Part shown: piece after piece, positions 1 through 9,528 of the stretch
Layout: the number at the start of each line of letters is the position of its first letter
Position numbering within the stretch: the stretch's first letter is position 1
Assembly (NCBI RefSeq): GCF_900129745.1
Contig: NZ_FQWS01000001.1
Location: forward strand, 744,001-808,000
Reading direction: 5' to 3'
DNA: 64,000 nt
Origin: Winogradskyella jejuensis
GTDB lineage: Bacteria; Bacteroidota; Bacteroidia; Flavobacteriales; Flavobacteriaceae
The notes under the pieces: generated by a model
Databases searched by the model: none
Told to the model about the DNA's origin: nothing
Seen by the model: the letters and a program-made list of their open reading frames with translations, nothing else
Program-made: the position numbers and the translations under genes

Positions 1-2524
1 AAGGTGCGTCTGTATCTATATTTGGTAACTTATTTACTAGTCTTGTGAAGAAAGGCACCTCTGTTGCAAAGTTCCCGTTGATACCAAAAATAGTATTGTT
101 GATAGGCTCCGAGTCAAAATTTGCTTTTTGGGTAATCGGACGCTCGTTTAAATTAAGAAGGGTACCACCAAGTAAGAAATTCTCATTAAACTGATGCTCA
201 ATATTAATCCCTGTAAAACGACGTGTTTGCTGCCCAAATAATGAATTATTCTCTACAGACACATTAATAGGCGTATTAGATGCTTTAAGGGATTCGTCTA
301 AAATTTCAACACGACCTGCTGCATAGTTCACTACATAATCCACACCTTCAACTAAAAGCTGGCCGTTAGCCGTTACTCTCACAGACCCTCTTGCCGCATT
401 AAACGGAATTGGAATTCCACCGCCTCCGCCACTACTCTTAAAACGTCCTTTTATTTGGAACTTGTTCTTTTCAGAGTCATTTAGCGCTTGTGTTTTGGTC
501 GTTTTATATAGTAAATCGTATACGTATTTGGCTTGGTTAGGGTTAAATGTACTTGGTACATCATAATCCTCTGCTGTAGACGTTGGGTCGTCTAAAACAT
601 CGAATAAATAATTACCAAAAGGTTGAACTTTGGTGAAAATAATCTTTCCATTTTGCACTAAAACTGTTTGATTAGGAACAAAATCAAAGAACCCATCACC
701 ACCTTCTTGAGGGTCACCATTGAAGTTTAAACGGTCTAGATGAAATAGACGTATTAATGGTGTTTCTTCTATATCTGAATCATCCGTTGGTGTCGTAGTG
801 TTGTTATCATATAACTGCGGGAATGGCACTTGAACTCCATTAACTTCAGCCGGTGTAATGTAGTTTAATGGCGAAGCTTCCGTATAAAAAATATTAAGTC
901 TAAAATCTTCTTGAGACAACTGAAAAGCACCCGTATCGTAAATGTTTTTCATCATTAAATCCCAAATAGGCTCTTCTACTGCAGTTACGGCACTTTTCAG
1001 CATTTTTAGGACTAAACTTTGATTATTTACAATTTGATTTCCGTTACCTGGATTAACCGTAACATCAGTAGCATCTACGCCATCATTGGCAAATTCACCC
1101 ACTTGAAACACTTGTCCGCCAACAGTATATTGGTAAGCTACCGCTAAAACTTCATCGTTTAATAAACGTTGGTTTAATGATATGTAACCGAGTTGCGTGT
1201 TTAAGGTGTAATCTTGTCCTTGGTTAAGCTTACGAGCACTCTCTAAAATACCGTAATCAAACCCTTCATTAACCTGTACGTTAATACCACTTTGAACATT
1301 AGTAATATCTCTAACATTATCATTTAATTGTGACCCAGATCCTCCAATATTGGTTGGATCAAAATTATTATTACCATTGTCCGGGAAACTTCCTGGAGAG
1401 ACGTTCACAAAACCACCTGGTATTACATCTAGACCTATACGGTCTGATTCTCCTAAATCTTGAAAAGCAACCACATTACGCACATTTTGCGTTTGGTTAT
1501 TTCTGTTAGTTACCCAAACTTCTATCCTAGTAATCTGAATATTATTGTTGATATACGGATAGGTTAACATAGCTCTATCGTAATCATTTTCGAAGTATTG
1601 CGCCAAAAAGAAGTGACGGTTTTCGTCATAATCTCGGGCAAAGAATTCAAACTCTTCTAAAGTTCCACCACCTTGAGCCGTTACGGAACGTGATTCTGAC
1701 TGCTGCTCCGAGAAAACAGCAGTTACTCTAGTTTTTCCGAATTGTAATTCTGTTTTAACACCAAACAAACTTTGCGCTCCGGTAATTAAAGAGCTATTAA
1801 GCGGCATGTTTACGTTACCAACTTCTATTTTTTGAATAATATCATCTTCCGTTGGTGTATATTCTAACTTTACTAAATTCTGAAAGTCAAACGTACGTTC
1901 GGTATCGTATTGCGCATTAACTTGAAGCCTTGTTCCTACCGTTCCTGTTAAACTCATACTGATACGCTGATCAAAATCGAACGTAAAATTACTACGGTTA
2001 CGCGGCGTAAAAGTTGGATTGTCTTGTTGTGAAAATAAGATACCCAAATCTACATCAACTGAACCTTGCGGGATTACAGAGATTGTATTTCCTCCAAAAA
2101 TGGTTTCAAAAAAATCAGAGTTTACATAGAAATCTGGTAGTAAGTTTTTTTGAGCATCTTCTGCTCCTTCTTTTTGCCCAGATGTCGCATCAATTTTTTC
2201 TTTGTAATAGGCATTTAGTCTTTCGCGCTGAACTAACTTTTGAAACTGAGCAGGCGTAAGTATTAATGGATAATTGACATTGAACTTGCCAAATTTTTCA
2301 TTGTATATGTATCTATCTAAAACAGGGTCGTAGGTATATTTAGACTGAATACTCCCTATTTGAGGAAGCTTAATATCTCCAAAAGTGAACGTCGTTTTTG
2401 TAGAATCTTGTTCTGCAGGATTGGTTTGAGCAGCACCTATACCAAAACACAAAAAGCTCAGAAGGACCAAGCAATATCTTAATTTGACTACAGTAAATAA
2501 ATTAATAGCGTTAGTTGTATTCAA
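1..2524 (-). CDS. sprA: Cell-surface protein SprA, N-terminal part (cut by window edge)
   Basis: The reading frame is open from a TTG at 2522-2524 to the left edge, giving about 841 codons with no stop; the rest of the gene lies outside the window. The translation starts with a hydrophobic signal segment ending near GIGAAQT. It continues into a beta-rich outer-membrane sequence with SprA-like stretches (for example TFTPRNRSNFTFDFDQRI and GVKTELQFGKTRVTAVFSEQ). SprA is the giant outer-membrane barrel that forms the translocon of the type IX secretion system and is needed for gliding in Flavobacterium. No ATG gives the signal peptide, so TTG is my start choice; it lies six bases after the ruvA stop, which suggests co-transcription with ruvA. 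The family identity is recognised from sequence; the start is inferred. Confidence 0.88.
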   Translation of the reverse strand, partial: MNTTNAINLFTVVKLRYCLVLLSFLCFGIGAAQTNPAEQDSTKTTFTFGDIKLPQIGSIQSKYTYDPVLDRYIYNEKFGKFNVNYPLILTPAQFQKLVQRERLNAYYKEKIDATSGQKEGAEDAQKNLLPDFYVNSDFFETIFGGNTISVIPQGSVDVDLGILFSQQDNPTFTPRNRSNFTFDFDQRISMSLTGTVGTRLQVNAQYDTERTFDFQNLVKLEYTPTEDDIIQKIEVGNVNMPLNSSLITGAQSLFGVKTELQFGKTRVTAVFSEQQSESRSVTAQGGGTLEEFEFFARDYDENRHFFLAQYFENDYDRAMLTYPYINNNIQITRIEVWVTNRNNQTQNVRNVVAFQDLGESDRIGLDVIPGGFVNVSPGSFPDNGNNNFDPTNIGGSGSQLNDNVRDITNVQSGINVQVNEGFDYGILESARKLNQGQDYTLNTQLGYISLNQRLLNDEVLAVAYQYTVGGQVFQVGEFANDGVDATDVTVNPGNGNQIVNNQSLVLKMLKSAVTAVEEPIWDLMMKNIYDTGAFQLSQEDFRLNIFYTEASPLNYITPAEVNGVQVPFPQLYDNNTTTPTDDSDIEETPLIRLFHLDRLNFNGDPQEGGDGFFDFVPNQTVLVQNGKIIFTKVQPFGNYLFDVLDDPTSTAEDYDVPSTFNPNQAKYVYDLLYKTTKTQALNDSEKNKFQIKGRFKSSGGGGGIPIPFNAARGSVRVTANGQLLVEGVDYVVNYAAGRVEILDESLKASNTPINVSVENNSLFGQQTRRFTGINIEHQFNENFLLGGTLLNLNERPITQKANFDSEPINNTIFGINGNFATEVPFFTRLVNKLPNIDTDAP

Positions 2525-2529
2525 AAGAA

Positions 2530-3111
2530 TTATAAGTTTTTTAAGGCGTCTTTGATTAATGTTTCCACATTGGCATCTGGTTGTTGTGACAGAAGCTTTT
2601 CAATAACTTTTTCGGATTGTTTTTTATTAAATCCTAAAACCTCTAATGCAGATAACGCTTCACTTTTGTTCGTATTGTTTTGAGTTACGGAAACTTCATC
2701 AATTCCGTAGACCTTTAACACTTTATCTTTTAAATCTAAAATGACGCGCTGAGCTGTTTTTGCACCAATTCCTTTTACAGACTGAATAAGCGCCACATCT
2801 CCAGAAGCAATTGCTTCTTTTACTTGATTAGGGTCTAGAGACGATAACATGGTACGTGCCGTGCTTGCGCCGACACCACTTACAGAAATAAGTAATTTAA
2901 AAATTTCGCGCTCGGTCTTAGTAGAGAATCCATACAGCGTATGCGCATCTTCTTTAACCTGTAGATAAGTATAAAGTCTTAAATGTTCTTTATCTGGAAT
3001 TTGCCCGAAAGTATTTAAGGAAATATTGATTAAATAACCTACACCATTACAGTCTATTACTACATCTGTTGGATTCTTCTCAACAAGCTTTCCCTCTATG
3101 TGTGTAATCAT
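2530..3111 (-). CDS. ruvA: Holliday junction branch migration protein RuvA
   Basis: RuvA binds four-way DNA junctions as a tetramer and loads the RuvB motor during recombinational repair. The 193-residue product has the usual family length: an N-terminal OB fold (MITHIEGKLVEKNPTDVVID), two helix-hairpin-helix motifs (SVSGVGASTARTML and SVKGIGAKTAQRVI, about residues 72-130), and a flexible acidic linker before the C-terminal RuvB-binding domain (ALSALEVLGFNKKQSEKVIE). The ATG start is unambiguous. sprA follows six bases downstream, and maeB lies 76 bases upstream on the same strand. ruvB is in the window but separated from ruvA by maeB and queG, unlike the ruvAB operon of E. coli. Confidence 0.96.
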   Translation of the reverse strand: MITHIEGKLVEKNPTDVVIDCNGVGYLINISLNTFGQIPDKEHLRLYTYLQVKEDAHTLYGFSTKTEREIFKLLISVSGVGASTARTMLSSLDPNQVKEAIASGDVALIQSVKGIGAKTAQRVILDLKDKVLKVYGIDEVSVTQNNTNKSEALSALEVLGFNKKQSEKVIEKLLSQQPDANVETLIKDALKNL

Positions 3112-3135
3112 GTAGTTAAAAAAAAGTTAATGCCT

Positions 3136-3143
3136 CAAATGTA
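3136..3143 (-). promoter_or_regulatory. Candidate -7 promoter box (TACATTTG) for ruvA-sprA
   Basis: On the minus strand the bases read TACATTTG, matching the Bacteroidetes -7 consensus TAnnTTTG, 25 bases before the ruvA ATG. No clear TTG -33 element is seen at the usual spacing, so this is a partial match only. Confidence 0.35.
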
Positions 3144-3187
3144 ATAAAATTATTGAGACTTAAAAGCCTTTAAAAACAGGAATATAC

Positions 3188-5476
3188 TTACTTTTTTTGC
3201 TTGCGTTTTTCGCGTTCTTGTGCATCTATAACAGCGATTGCTGTCATATTTACAATTTCGTCTACACTTGCATCTAACTGAAGAATATGAGCAGGTTTTC
3301 TTAACCCCATCATAATTGGCCCAATAGATTCTGCTTTGTTTAGCTCTTTGAGTAACTTATAAGTGATATTAGACGATTCTAGATTAGGGAAAATAAGCGT
3401 GTTAACTTTACGGCCCGCTAATTTTGAAAATGGAAATATATCTTGAAGCATTTCAGAGTTCAAGGCAAAATCTGTTTGTAGCTCACCATCAACAATTAAA
3501 TCTGGATTACTTCTATGCAAAAACTCAACTGCATCTCTAACTTTTTTGGTTCTCTCGTTATCTGAAGAGCCAAAATTAGAATAGGATATCATAGCCATCA
3601 CAGGTTCTATACCAAACATTCGAGCAGCTATGGCTGTCATTTGCGCAATGGCTACCAAATCTTTAGATGATGGATCAATATTTATTGCTGTATCACTTAA
3701 GAACATTGGACCTCGCTGGGTCATCATTACATTGGTCGTTGCTATACGCGAAACTCCTTTACCCATACCAATCAACTCTAACATGGGTTTAACCACGCTA
3801 GGGTAACTACGAGAGTAGCCTGAAATTAGTGCATCGGCATCTCCTTCGTTTACCATCATTGCTGCAAAATAGTTACGCTCTCGCATAATTTTACCAGCAG
3901 AATACTTAGTAACACCGTTACGATGGTGTTGCCTCCAGTAAGCATCTGCGTACTTATCTTTTCTGGCTGATTCTTCATCAGACTTCGGGTCAATAATTAA
4001 AACATCTGCATCTTCAAATTCAATTTCTTTCATCAATTCTAAAATAGTCTCTTTTCGACCTAAAAGAATTGGTATGGCTACGCCTTCTTCGTAAACAATC
4101 TGCGCTGCTTTAAGAACATCTAATTGATCTGCTTCTGCAAATACTACACGTTTTGGGTTAGTTCTTGCACGGTTTAATAATAAACGTACCAATTTATTAT
4201 CCGAACCTAATCGTTCTAATAAACTGTTTTGATACTTCTCCCAATCTTCAATAGGTTCTTTTGCTACGCCACTCTCCATAGCCGCTTTTGCAACTGCAGG
4301 CGGAACTTCCGCTATTAGTCTTGGGTCAAAGGGTTTTGGAATAATATAATCTCTACCAAAGGTTAAACGCGTCTCACCATATGCAATATTTACTTGCTCA
4401 GGCACAGGTTCTTTGGCTAATTTAGACAGCGCTTTTACAGCAGCCATTTTCATAGCTTCGTTAATTTTAGTCGCTCTGACATCAAGAGCTCCTCTAAAGA
4501 TAAATGGAAATCCAAGTACATTATTCACCTGGTTCGGATGATCACTTCGACCGGTAGCCATGATGATATCATCTCTAGTATCTAATGCTAATTGGTAGCC
4601 TATCTCAGGGTCTGGATTAGCCATTGCAAAAACAATTGGGTTAGCAGCCATTGTTTTTAGCATCTCTGGATTGACAATATCTGCCATTGATAAACCTACA
4701 AACACGTCTGCATCCACCATTGCTTCTTCAAGTGTTTCAATATTTCTATCTGTAGCAAATTCTGCTTTTTGGCTCGTTAAGTTATCTCTATCAGCTCTAA
4801 TAACGCCTTTACTATCGAGCATTACAATATTTTCGCGCTTAGCTCCAAATGCTTGATACAATCGAGTACATGAAATTGCAGCTGCTCCTGCACCACTAAC
4901 CACAATCTTTACATCTTCTATAGTTTTTTCGGCGAGCTCTAATGCATTAAGTAATGCCGCTGCTGATATAATTGCTGTACCATGCTGGTCATCGTGCATT
5001 ACAGGAATATCTAACTCCTCTTTTAGTCGACGCTCAATTTCAAAAGCTTCAGGAGCTTTGATGTCTTCAAGATTAATTCCTCCAAAAGTTGGTGCAATAT
5101 TTTTAACGGTTTCTATAAACTCATCGACATTTTCTGTATCAACTTCGATATCAAAAACATCAATATCTGCAAAGATTTTAAAGAGTAGACCTTTACCTTC
5201 CATAACAGGTTTAGAGGCTTCTGGACCAATATTTCCTAGTCCTAAAACAGCGGTTCCGTTAGAAATTACTGCGACTAAATTTCCTTTTGTGGTATACTTA
5301 TAGACGTTGTCTTTGTCTTTATCAATTTCTAGACAAGGCTCTGCAACTCCTGGAGAATAGGCTAGAGATAAATCACGCTGCGAAGCGTACTTTTTAGTTG
5401 GAACTACTTTTATTTTTCCTGGCGTAGGCTTTGCGTGATATACTAAGGCTTCTCTTCTTTTACTTTGCTTGCTCAT
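3188..5476 (-). CDS. maeB: NADP-dependent malic enzyme, MaeB type with phosphotransacetylase-like tail
   Basis: This enzyme decarboxylates malate to pyruvate and makes NADPH in the cytoplasm. The 762 residues match the long MaeB architecture. The N-terminal malic domain (SLAYSPGVAEPCLEI, AVLGLGNIGPEASKPVMEGK) is followed by an NAD(P)-binding domain (IVVSGAGAAAISCTRLY) covering roughly the first 430 residues. The remaining 330 residues are a phosphate acetyl/butyryltransferase-like domain (RVVFAEADQLDVLKAAQIV, MISYSNFGSSDNERTKKVRD). In known MaeB proteins that domain is regulatory (acetyl-CoA sensing) rather than catalytic. Flanked by ruvA and queG on the same strand with gaps of 76 and 50 bases. 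The start ATG is preceded by a TAnnTTTG-like box. Confidence 0.95.
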   Translation of the reverse strand: MSKQSKRREALVYHAKPTPGKIKVVPTKKYASQRDLSLAYSPGVAEPCLEIDKDKDNVYKYTTKGNLVAVISNGTAVLGLGNIGPEASKPVMEGKGLLFKIFADIDVFDIEVDTENVDEFIETVKNIAPTFGGINLEDIKAPEAFEIERRLKEELDIPVMHDDQHGTAIISAAALLNALELAEKTIEDVKIVVSGAGAAAISCTRLYQAFGAKRENIVMLDSKGVIRADRDNLTSQKAEFATDRNIETLEEAMVDADVFVGLSMADIVNPEMLKTMAANPIVFAMANPDPEIGYQLALDTRDDIIMATGRSDHPNQVNNVLGFPFIFRGALDVRATKINEAMKMAAVKALSKLAKEPVPEQVNIAYGETRLTFGRDYIIPKPFDPRLIAEVPPAVAKAAMESGVAKEPIEDWEKYQNSLLERLGSDNKLVRLLLNRARTNPKRVVFAEADQLDVLKAAQIVYEEGVAIPILLGRKETILELMKEIEFEDADVLIIDPKSDEESARKDKYADAYWRQHHRNGVTKYSAGKIMRERNYFAAMMVNEGDADALISGYSRSYPSVVKPMLELIGMGKGVSRIATTNVMMTQRGPMFLSDTAINIDPSSKDLVAIAQMTAIAARMFGIEPVMAMISYSNFGSSDNERTKKVRDAVEFLHRSNPDLIVDGELQTDFALNSEMLQDIFPFSKLAGRKVNTLIFPNLESSNITYKLLKELNKAESIGPIMMGLRKPAHILQLDASVDEIVNMTAIAVIDAQEREKRKQKK

Positions 5477-5498
5477 AATTTATAACTAAATTAAGCGA

Positions 5499-5506
5499 CA
5501 AAGATA
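5499..5506 (-). promoter_or_regulatory. Candidate -7 promoter box (TATCTTTG) for maeB
   Basis: The minus strand reads TATCTTTG 23 bases before the maeB start, a full TAnnTTTG match. No TTG at the -33 position was found, so support is limited to the -7 box. Confidence 0.35.
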
Positions 5507-5526
5507 AGGATTGCTAGACTTAATAC

Positions 5527-6453
5527 TTAATGTTTTAAAAACTTAATGTTTCGCTGCAATCCCGAAAACTTTGTTCGTTTTACAGCTGATTTTTTAAAGA
5601 CTTTTCTAAATGTGTCCTCGGTAATTTCTTCCCAATCGTTCTTGGTCATAGACAGTAACTCAGGATGTGGATTAAATAAAGGTTCATTGTGTGGTTTAGA
5701 GAATCGATTCCAAGGACAAACATCTTGACAAACGTCACAACCAAACATCCAATCGTCAAATTTTCCTTTAAATTCTGAGGGAATATTATCTTTTAATTCA
5801 ATTGTAAAATAAGAAATACATTTACTACCATCTACAACATAAGGTTCTGTTATGGCTTCTGTTGGGCAAGCATCTATGCACGCTGTACAAGTACCGCAAT
5901 GGTCTGTTGTTGGTGTATCATAATCTAATTCTAAATCAATAATAAGCTCGGCAATGAAATAAAATGACCCTGTTTTTTGACTTAACAGGTTACTATGTTT
6001 ACCTATCCAACCCAAACCAGATTTTGCTGCCCAAGCTTTATCCAAAACTGGCGCTGAATCTACAAATGCACGACCATTGACTTCACCTATTTCGTCTTGA
6101 ATTGCACTAAGCAACTCCTTCAATTTGTCTTTAATGACAAAGTGATAGTCGGTACCGTAAGCATATTTAGATAGCTTGTAGGCGTTTTCATTTTGAATTT
6201 CTGAAGGAAAATAATTTAACAATAAAGACACCAAACTTTTAGAATCTTCTACCAATAATGTTGGGTCTAAACGCTTATCGAAATGGTTTTCCATGTAACG
6301 CATTTCACCATGCATATTCTTATTCAACCAAGCTTCTAATCTTGGCGCTTCTTCTTCAAGAAATTGGGCCTTACTAATTCCACAAGATAAAAAACCGAGG
6401 CGTTTGGCTTCGGTCTTAATAAATTCTGTGTATTTGGTTTTGTTCTCTATCAT
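5527..6453 (-). CDS. queG: Epoxyqueuosine reductase QueG
   Basis: QueG performs the last step of queuosine synthesis, reducing epoxyqueuosine in the wobble position of certain tRNAs with a cobalamin cofactor. The 308-residue sequence has the family landmarks: [20 protein letters not shown] with the catalytic aspartate region, the first 4Fe-4S cluster set [12 protein letters not shown], and the second set [13 protein letters not shown]. It is slightly shorter than E. coli QueG (379) because the C-terminal HEAT-repeat part is absent, as in many Bacteroidetes homologues. It sits between maeB and ruvB on the same strand. Its start ATG (6451-6453) is followed upstream by a repeat element rather than by an obvious promoter. 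Confidence 0.94.
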   Translation of the reverse strand: MIENKTKYTEFIKTEAKRLGFLSCGISKAQFLEEEAPRLEAWLNKNMHGEMRYMENHFDKRLDPTLLVEDSKSLVSLLLNYFPSEIQNENAYKLSKYAYGTDYHFVIKDKLKELLSAIQDEIGEVNGRAFVDSAPVLDKAWAAKSGLGWIGKHSNLLSQKTGSFYFIAELIIDLELDYDTPTTDHCGTCTACIDACPTEAITEPYVVDGSKCISYFTIELKDNIPSEFKGKFDDWMFGCDVCQDVCPWNRFSKPHNEPLFNPHPELLSMTKNDWEEITEDTFRKVFKKSAVKRTKFSGLQRNIKFLKH

Positions 6454-6469
6454 TTCTATTCTTCGCTTG

Positions 6470-6494
6470 CATTTCGACTGCGCTCAATGTGACA
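6470..6494. repeat. Dispersed palindromic repeat, copy 1 (between queG and ruvB)
   Basis: The bases CATTTCGACTGCGCTC followed by AATGTGACA form an imperfect hairpin (CATT/AATG arms around a TCGACTGCGCTC loop). The same core recurs at 7537-7562 and at 28619-28642. Short repeats with a TCGACTRCGCTC core are scattered between genes in many Flavobacteriaceae genomes. Their function is unknown to me. Confidence 0.6.
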
Positions 6495-6507
6495 GCTCAG
6501 AATTATT

Positions 6508-7530
6508 TTAGAATAATCCACCTTGTGTAGGTCCTTTAACTTTTCCGAGGTGTTTATAAGCTTGCTCTGTAACTTCACGCCCTCGTGGGGTACGCATTAT
6601 AAACCCTTGCTGAATTAGAAATGGTTCGTAGACCTCCTCGATTGTTTCTGCACTCTCACTAACCGCAGTAGCAAGCGTAGTAATGCCCACTGGTCCGCCT
6701 TTGAATTTTTCTATAATTGTGGTCAATATTTTGTTATCCATTTCATCCAAACCATGTGCATCGACATTTAAGGCTTCTAAAGCAAACTTAGATATCTGTA
6801 TATCTATATTTCCATTGCCTTTTATCTGCGCAAAATCTCTAACACGACGCAATAATGCATTTGCGATACGTGGTGTACCACGACTACGACCAGCAATTTC
6901 TATGGCTGCTTCCATAGTAATTGGCATATTTAGTATAGTAGCGCTTCGTTGAACAATAGTTGTCAGTAATTCGGTATTGTAATATTGAAGTCGACTACTA
7001 ATCCCAAAACGTGCGCGCATTGGTGCAGTTAATAATCCTGAACGTGTTGTAGCGCCTACAAGCGTGAAAGGTGCCAGATTAATTTGAACTGTTCTTGCAT
7101 TTGGTCCGGACTCAATCATGATGTCAATCTTATAGTCTTCCATAGCGGAATACAAATATTCCTCAACAATTGGACTAAGACGATGAATTTCGTCTATAAA
7201 CAGTACGTCGCGCTCATCAAGATTAGTCAATAAGCCTGCTAAATCGCCTGGTTTATCTAAAACGGGACCCGAAGTAACCTTGATGCCCACATCTAGCTCG
7301 TTAGCCAAAATGTGCGCCAATGTAGTTTTCCCTAATCCTGGAGGTCCGTGGAATAAAGTATGATCTAGAGCTTCATCACGTAACCTTGCCGCCTGGGTAA
7401 AGATTCTTAAGTTTTCGAGTACTTGATCCTGACCTGTAAAGTCTTCAAAAGATAGTGGTCTTAACTTCTTTTCGACATCTAACTCTTCTGGTGAGAAATT
7501 TTCGTTTGTTGGATCTAGGTTTTCGTTCAT
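6508..7530 (-). CDS. ruvB: Holliday junction branch migration helicase RuvB
   Basis: RuvB is the hexameric AAA+ motor that drives branch migration on RuvA-bound Holliday junctions. The 340-residue protein has the normal length. It shows the Walker A motif GPPGLGKTT at about residues 62-70, Walker [10 protein letters not shown], the sensor I region [20 protein letters not shown], the arginine-finger/sensor II region [20 protein letters not shown], and the C-terminal winged-helix domain ending in [16 protein letters not shown]. The gene is alone between two copies of the TCGACTRCGCTC repeat and about 170 bases from the end of the oxidase operon. I see no clear TAnnTTTG promoter box upstream. 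Confidence 0.97.
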   Translation of the reverse strand: MNENLDPTNENFSPEELDVEKKLRPLSFEDFTGQDQVLENLRIFTQAARLRDEALDHTLFHGPPGLGKTTLAHILANELDVGIKVTSGPVLDKPGDLAGLLTNLDERDVLFIDEIHRLSPIVEEYLYSAMEDYKIDIMIESGPNARTVQINLAPFTLVGATTRSGLLTAPMRARFGISSRLQYYNTELLTTIVQRSATILNMPITMEAAIEIAGRSRGTPRIANALLRRVRDFAQIKGNGNIDIQISKFALEALNVDAHGLDEMDNKILTTIIEKFKGGPVGITTLATAVSESAETIEEVYEPFLIQQGFIMRTPRGREVTEQAYKHLGKVKGPTQGGLF

Positions 7531-7536
7531 TTTAAG

Positions 7537-7562
7537 ACCTTTCGACTACGCTCAAGGTGACA
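7537..7562. repeat. Dispersed palindromic repeat, copy 2 (upstream of ruvB)
   Basis: The arms ACCTT and AAGGT pair around a TCGACTACGCTC loop and are followed by GACA, as in copy 1. This copy begins seven bases upstream of the ruvB start codon, so it may fall in the ruvB leader. Confidence 0.6.
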
Positions 7563-7635
7563 TTTAATTTCCGTATAACAAAGCCAAATATTATTATGTA
7601 ATAGACATAAAAAACAGCTTAAAGCAAATATAAAG

Positions 7636-7666
7636 AAAAAGCCTCTCTAAATTAGAAAGGCTTTTT
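7636..7666 (-). terminator. Intrinsic terminator after the act-cox operon
   Basis: AAAAAGCCTCTCTAA and TTAGAAAGGCTTTTT form a hairpin ending in a T run when read on the minus strand, 33 bases beyond the ctaD stop. It is well placed to end the long respiratory operon. Confidence 0.75.
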
Positions 7667-7698
7667 GATATTATAATATTTCTGTTTTTACAGAAACT

Positions 7699-9495
7699 TT
7701 AATGATGTAGTTCTTCTTCACCATCTTTCATTGGTACGTTCTGAGGCACAAAATCCTCCTCGTAACCTGGTTTACTGTAATCGTATGCCCATCTGTATAC
7801 CTGAGGTAATTCGCCTGGCCAATTACCGTGCATATGCTCAACTGGAGCTGTCCACTCAAGAGTATTAGAGTTCCAAGGATTTTGCTCAGCTTTCTTTCCA
7901 TAAAAGATACTTGCAATAAAGTTATATAAGAATACTAATTGTGCAAGTCCTGCTACTAGAGCAAATACAGTAATCACTGCCTGAGTATTAGTAGTATCGT
8001 CGAATAATGGGAAATTAGAGTTTGTGTAATATCTACGTGGTAAACCTGCCATACCTATAAAGTGCATAGGGAAAAATACACCATAAGCACAAATAGCTGT
8101 CACCCAGAAATGTAAATATCCAAGATTTTTATTCATCATACGGCCAAACATTCTTGGGAACCAGTGGTACACACCAGCAAAAACACCATATAAAGCTGAA
8201 ATACCCATTACTAAATGGAAGTGAGCTACTACAAAATAGGTGTCGTGTACATTAATATCTAATGCACTATCACCAAGAATAATCCCTGTTAAACCTCCAG
8301 TAATAAACGTAGATACTAGACCGATTGAGAATAGCATAGCTGGATTCATTTGGAGATTACCCTTCCATAATGTCGTTATATAGTTGAATGCTTTTACCGC
8401 AGATGGAATTGCAATTAATAAGGTTGTAAATGTGAATACAGAACCTAAGAATGGATTCATCCCAGAGATAAACATGTGGTGACCCCAAACTATGGTTGAT
8501 AAAAAGGCAATTGCTAATATGGATGCAACCATAGCACGGTAACCGAAAATAGGTTTACGTGAGTTTGTAGCAATAATTTCTGAAGTAATACCTAATGCAG
8601 GTAATAATACAATGTATACTTCAGGGTGACCTAAGAACCAGAATAGGTGCTCAAATAACACAGGAGAACCACCTTGGTAATGTAAAACTTCACCTTGGAT
8701 AAATATATCTGATAAGAAGAATGATGTTCCAAAACTTCTATCCATGATTAATAATAATGCCGCAGATAATAATACTGGGAAAGAAATTACACCAATAATC
8801 GCTGTAACAAAAAACGCCCAAATTGTTAACGGTAAGCGTGTCATTGACATCCCTTTTGTACGTAAATTAATGACTGTTACAATGTAATTAAGTGAACCCA
8901 ATAAAGAGGACGCAATAAAAAAGGCCATCGACACTAACCATAAAGTCATACCCATACCCGAACCACCTTGAGCCATTGGTAATGCTGATAGTGGTGGATA
9001 GATAGTCCATCCTGCAGCAGCTGGACCAGCTTCTACAAAGAAGGATAATATCATTATTACTGAAGACACAAAAAATAACCAATAAGAAACCATATTAAGG
9101 AATCCTGATGCCATATCTCGTGCTCCAATTTGTAAAGGAATTAAAAGGTTACTGAACGTACCACTTAAACCAGCTGTTAATACAAAGAATACCATTATAG
9201 TACCGTGTATTGTAACTAATGCCAAGTAAATATCTGCATCCATTACGCCTCCTGGAGCCCATTTACCTAGTAAAGCTTCAAATAGAGGGTTAGGCTGCTC
9301 AGGCCATGCAATTTGCATACGTATCATTAGAGACATCATTATCCCTATAATACCCATAACGATTACCCCAGTAATTAAATACTGTTTCGCAATCATTTTA
9401 TGATCCTGACTAAATATGTATTTAGTTATAAAAGTTTCTTTGTGGTGATGTACGTCGTGGTCGTCGTGAACGTGTGTTTCTGCTGTTGCTGACAT
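7699..9495 (-). CDS. ctaD: Cytochrome c oxidase subunit I
   Basis: Subunit I of a heme-copper oxidase, carrying the low-spin heme and the heme-CuB site that reduces oxygen at the cytoplasmic membrane. The 598 residues contain many membrane segments. The active-site motif GHPEVYIVLLPALGI holds the CuB histidine and the cross-linked tyrosine, the paired histidines appear in WGHHMFISGMNP, and heme ligands lie in DTYFVVAHFHLVMG. The N-terminus is unusually histidine-rich (ETHVHDDHDVHHHKE). It is the last gene of the operon, 33 bases after coxB and just before a terminator. Subunit III is not encoded next to it, so it must be elsewhere in the genome. Confidence 0.97.
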   Translation of the reverse strand: MSATAETHVHDDHDVHHHKETFITKYIFSQDHKMIAKQYLITGVIVMGIIGIMMSLMIRMQIAWPEQPNPLFEALLGKWAPGGVMDADIYLALVTIHGTIMVFFVLTAGLSGTFSNLLIPLQIGARDMASGFLNMVSYWLFFVSSVIMILSFFVEAGPAAAGWTIYPPLSALPMAQGGSGMGMTLWLVSMAFFIASSLLGSLNYIVTVINLRTKGMSMTRLPLTIWAFFVTAIIGVISFPVLLSAALLLIMDRSFGTSFFLSDIFIQGEVLHYQGGSPVLFEHLFWFLGHPEVYIVLLPALGITSEIIATNSRKPIFGYRAMVASILAIAFLSTIVWGHHMFISGMNPFLGSVFTFTTLLIAIPSAVKAFNYITTLWKGNLQMNPAMLFSIGLVSTFITGGLTGIILGDSALDINVHDTYFVVAHFHLVMGISALYGVFAGVYHWFPRMFGRMMNKNLGYLHFWVTAICAYGVFFPMHFIGMAGLPRRYYTNSNFPLFDDTTNTQAVITVFALVAGLAQLVFLYNFIASIFYGKKAEQNPWNSNTLEWTAPVEHMHGNWPGELPQVYRWAYDYSKPGYEEDFVPQNVPMKDGEEELHH

Positions 9496-9528
9496 AATCT
9501 TTTCTTTTTCTTAAAACAATTTTTTATA

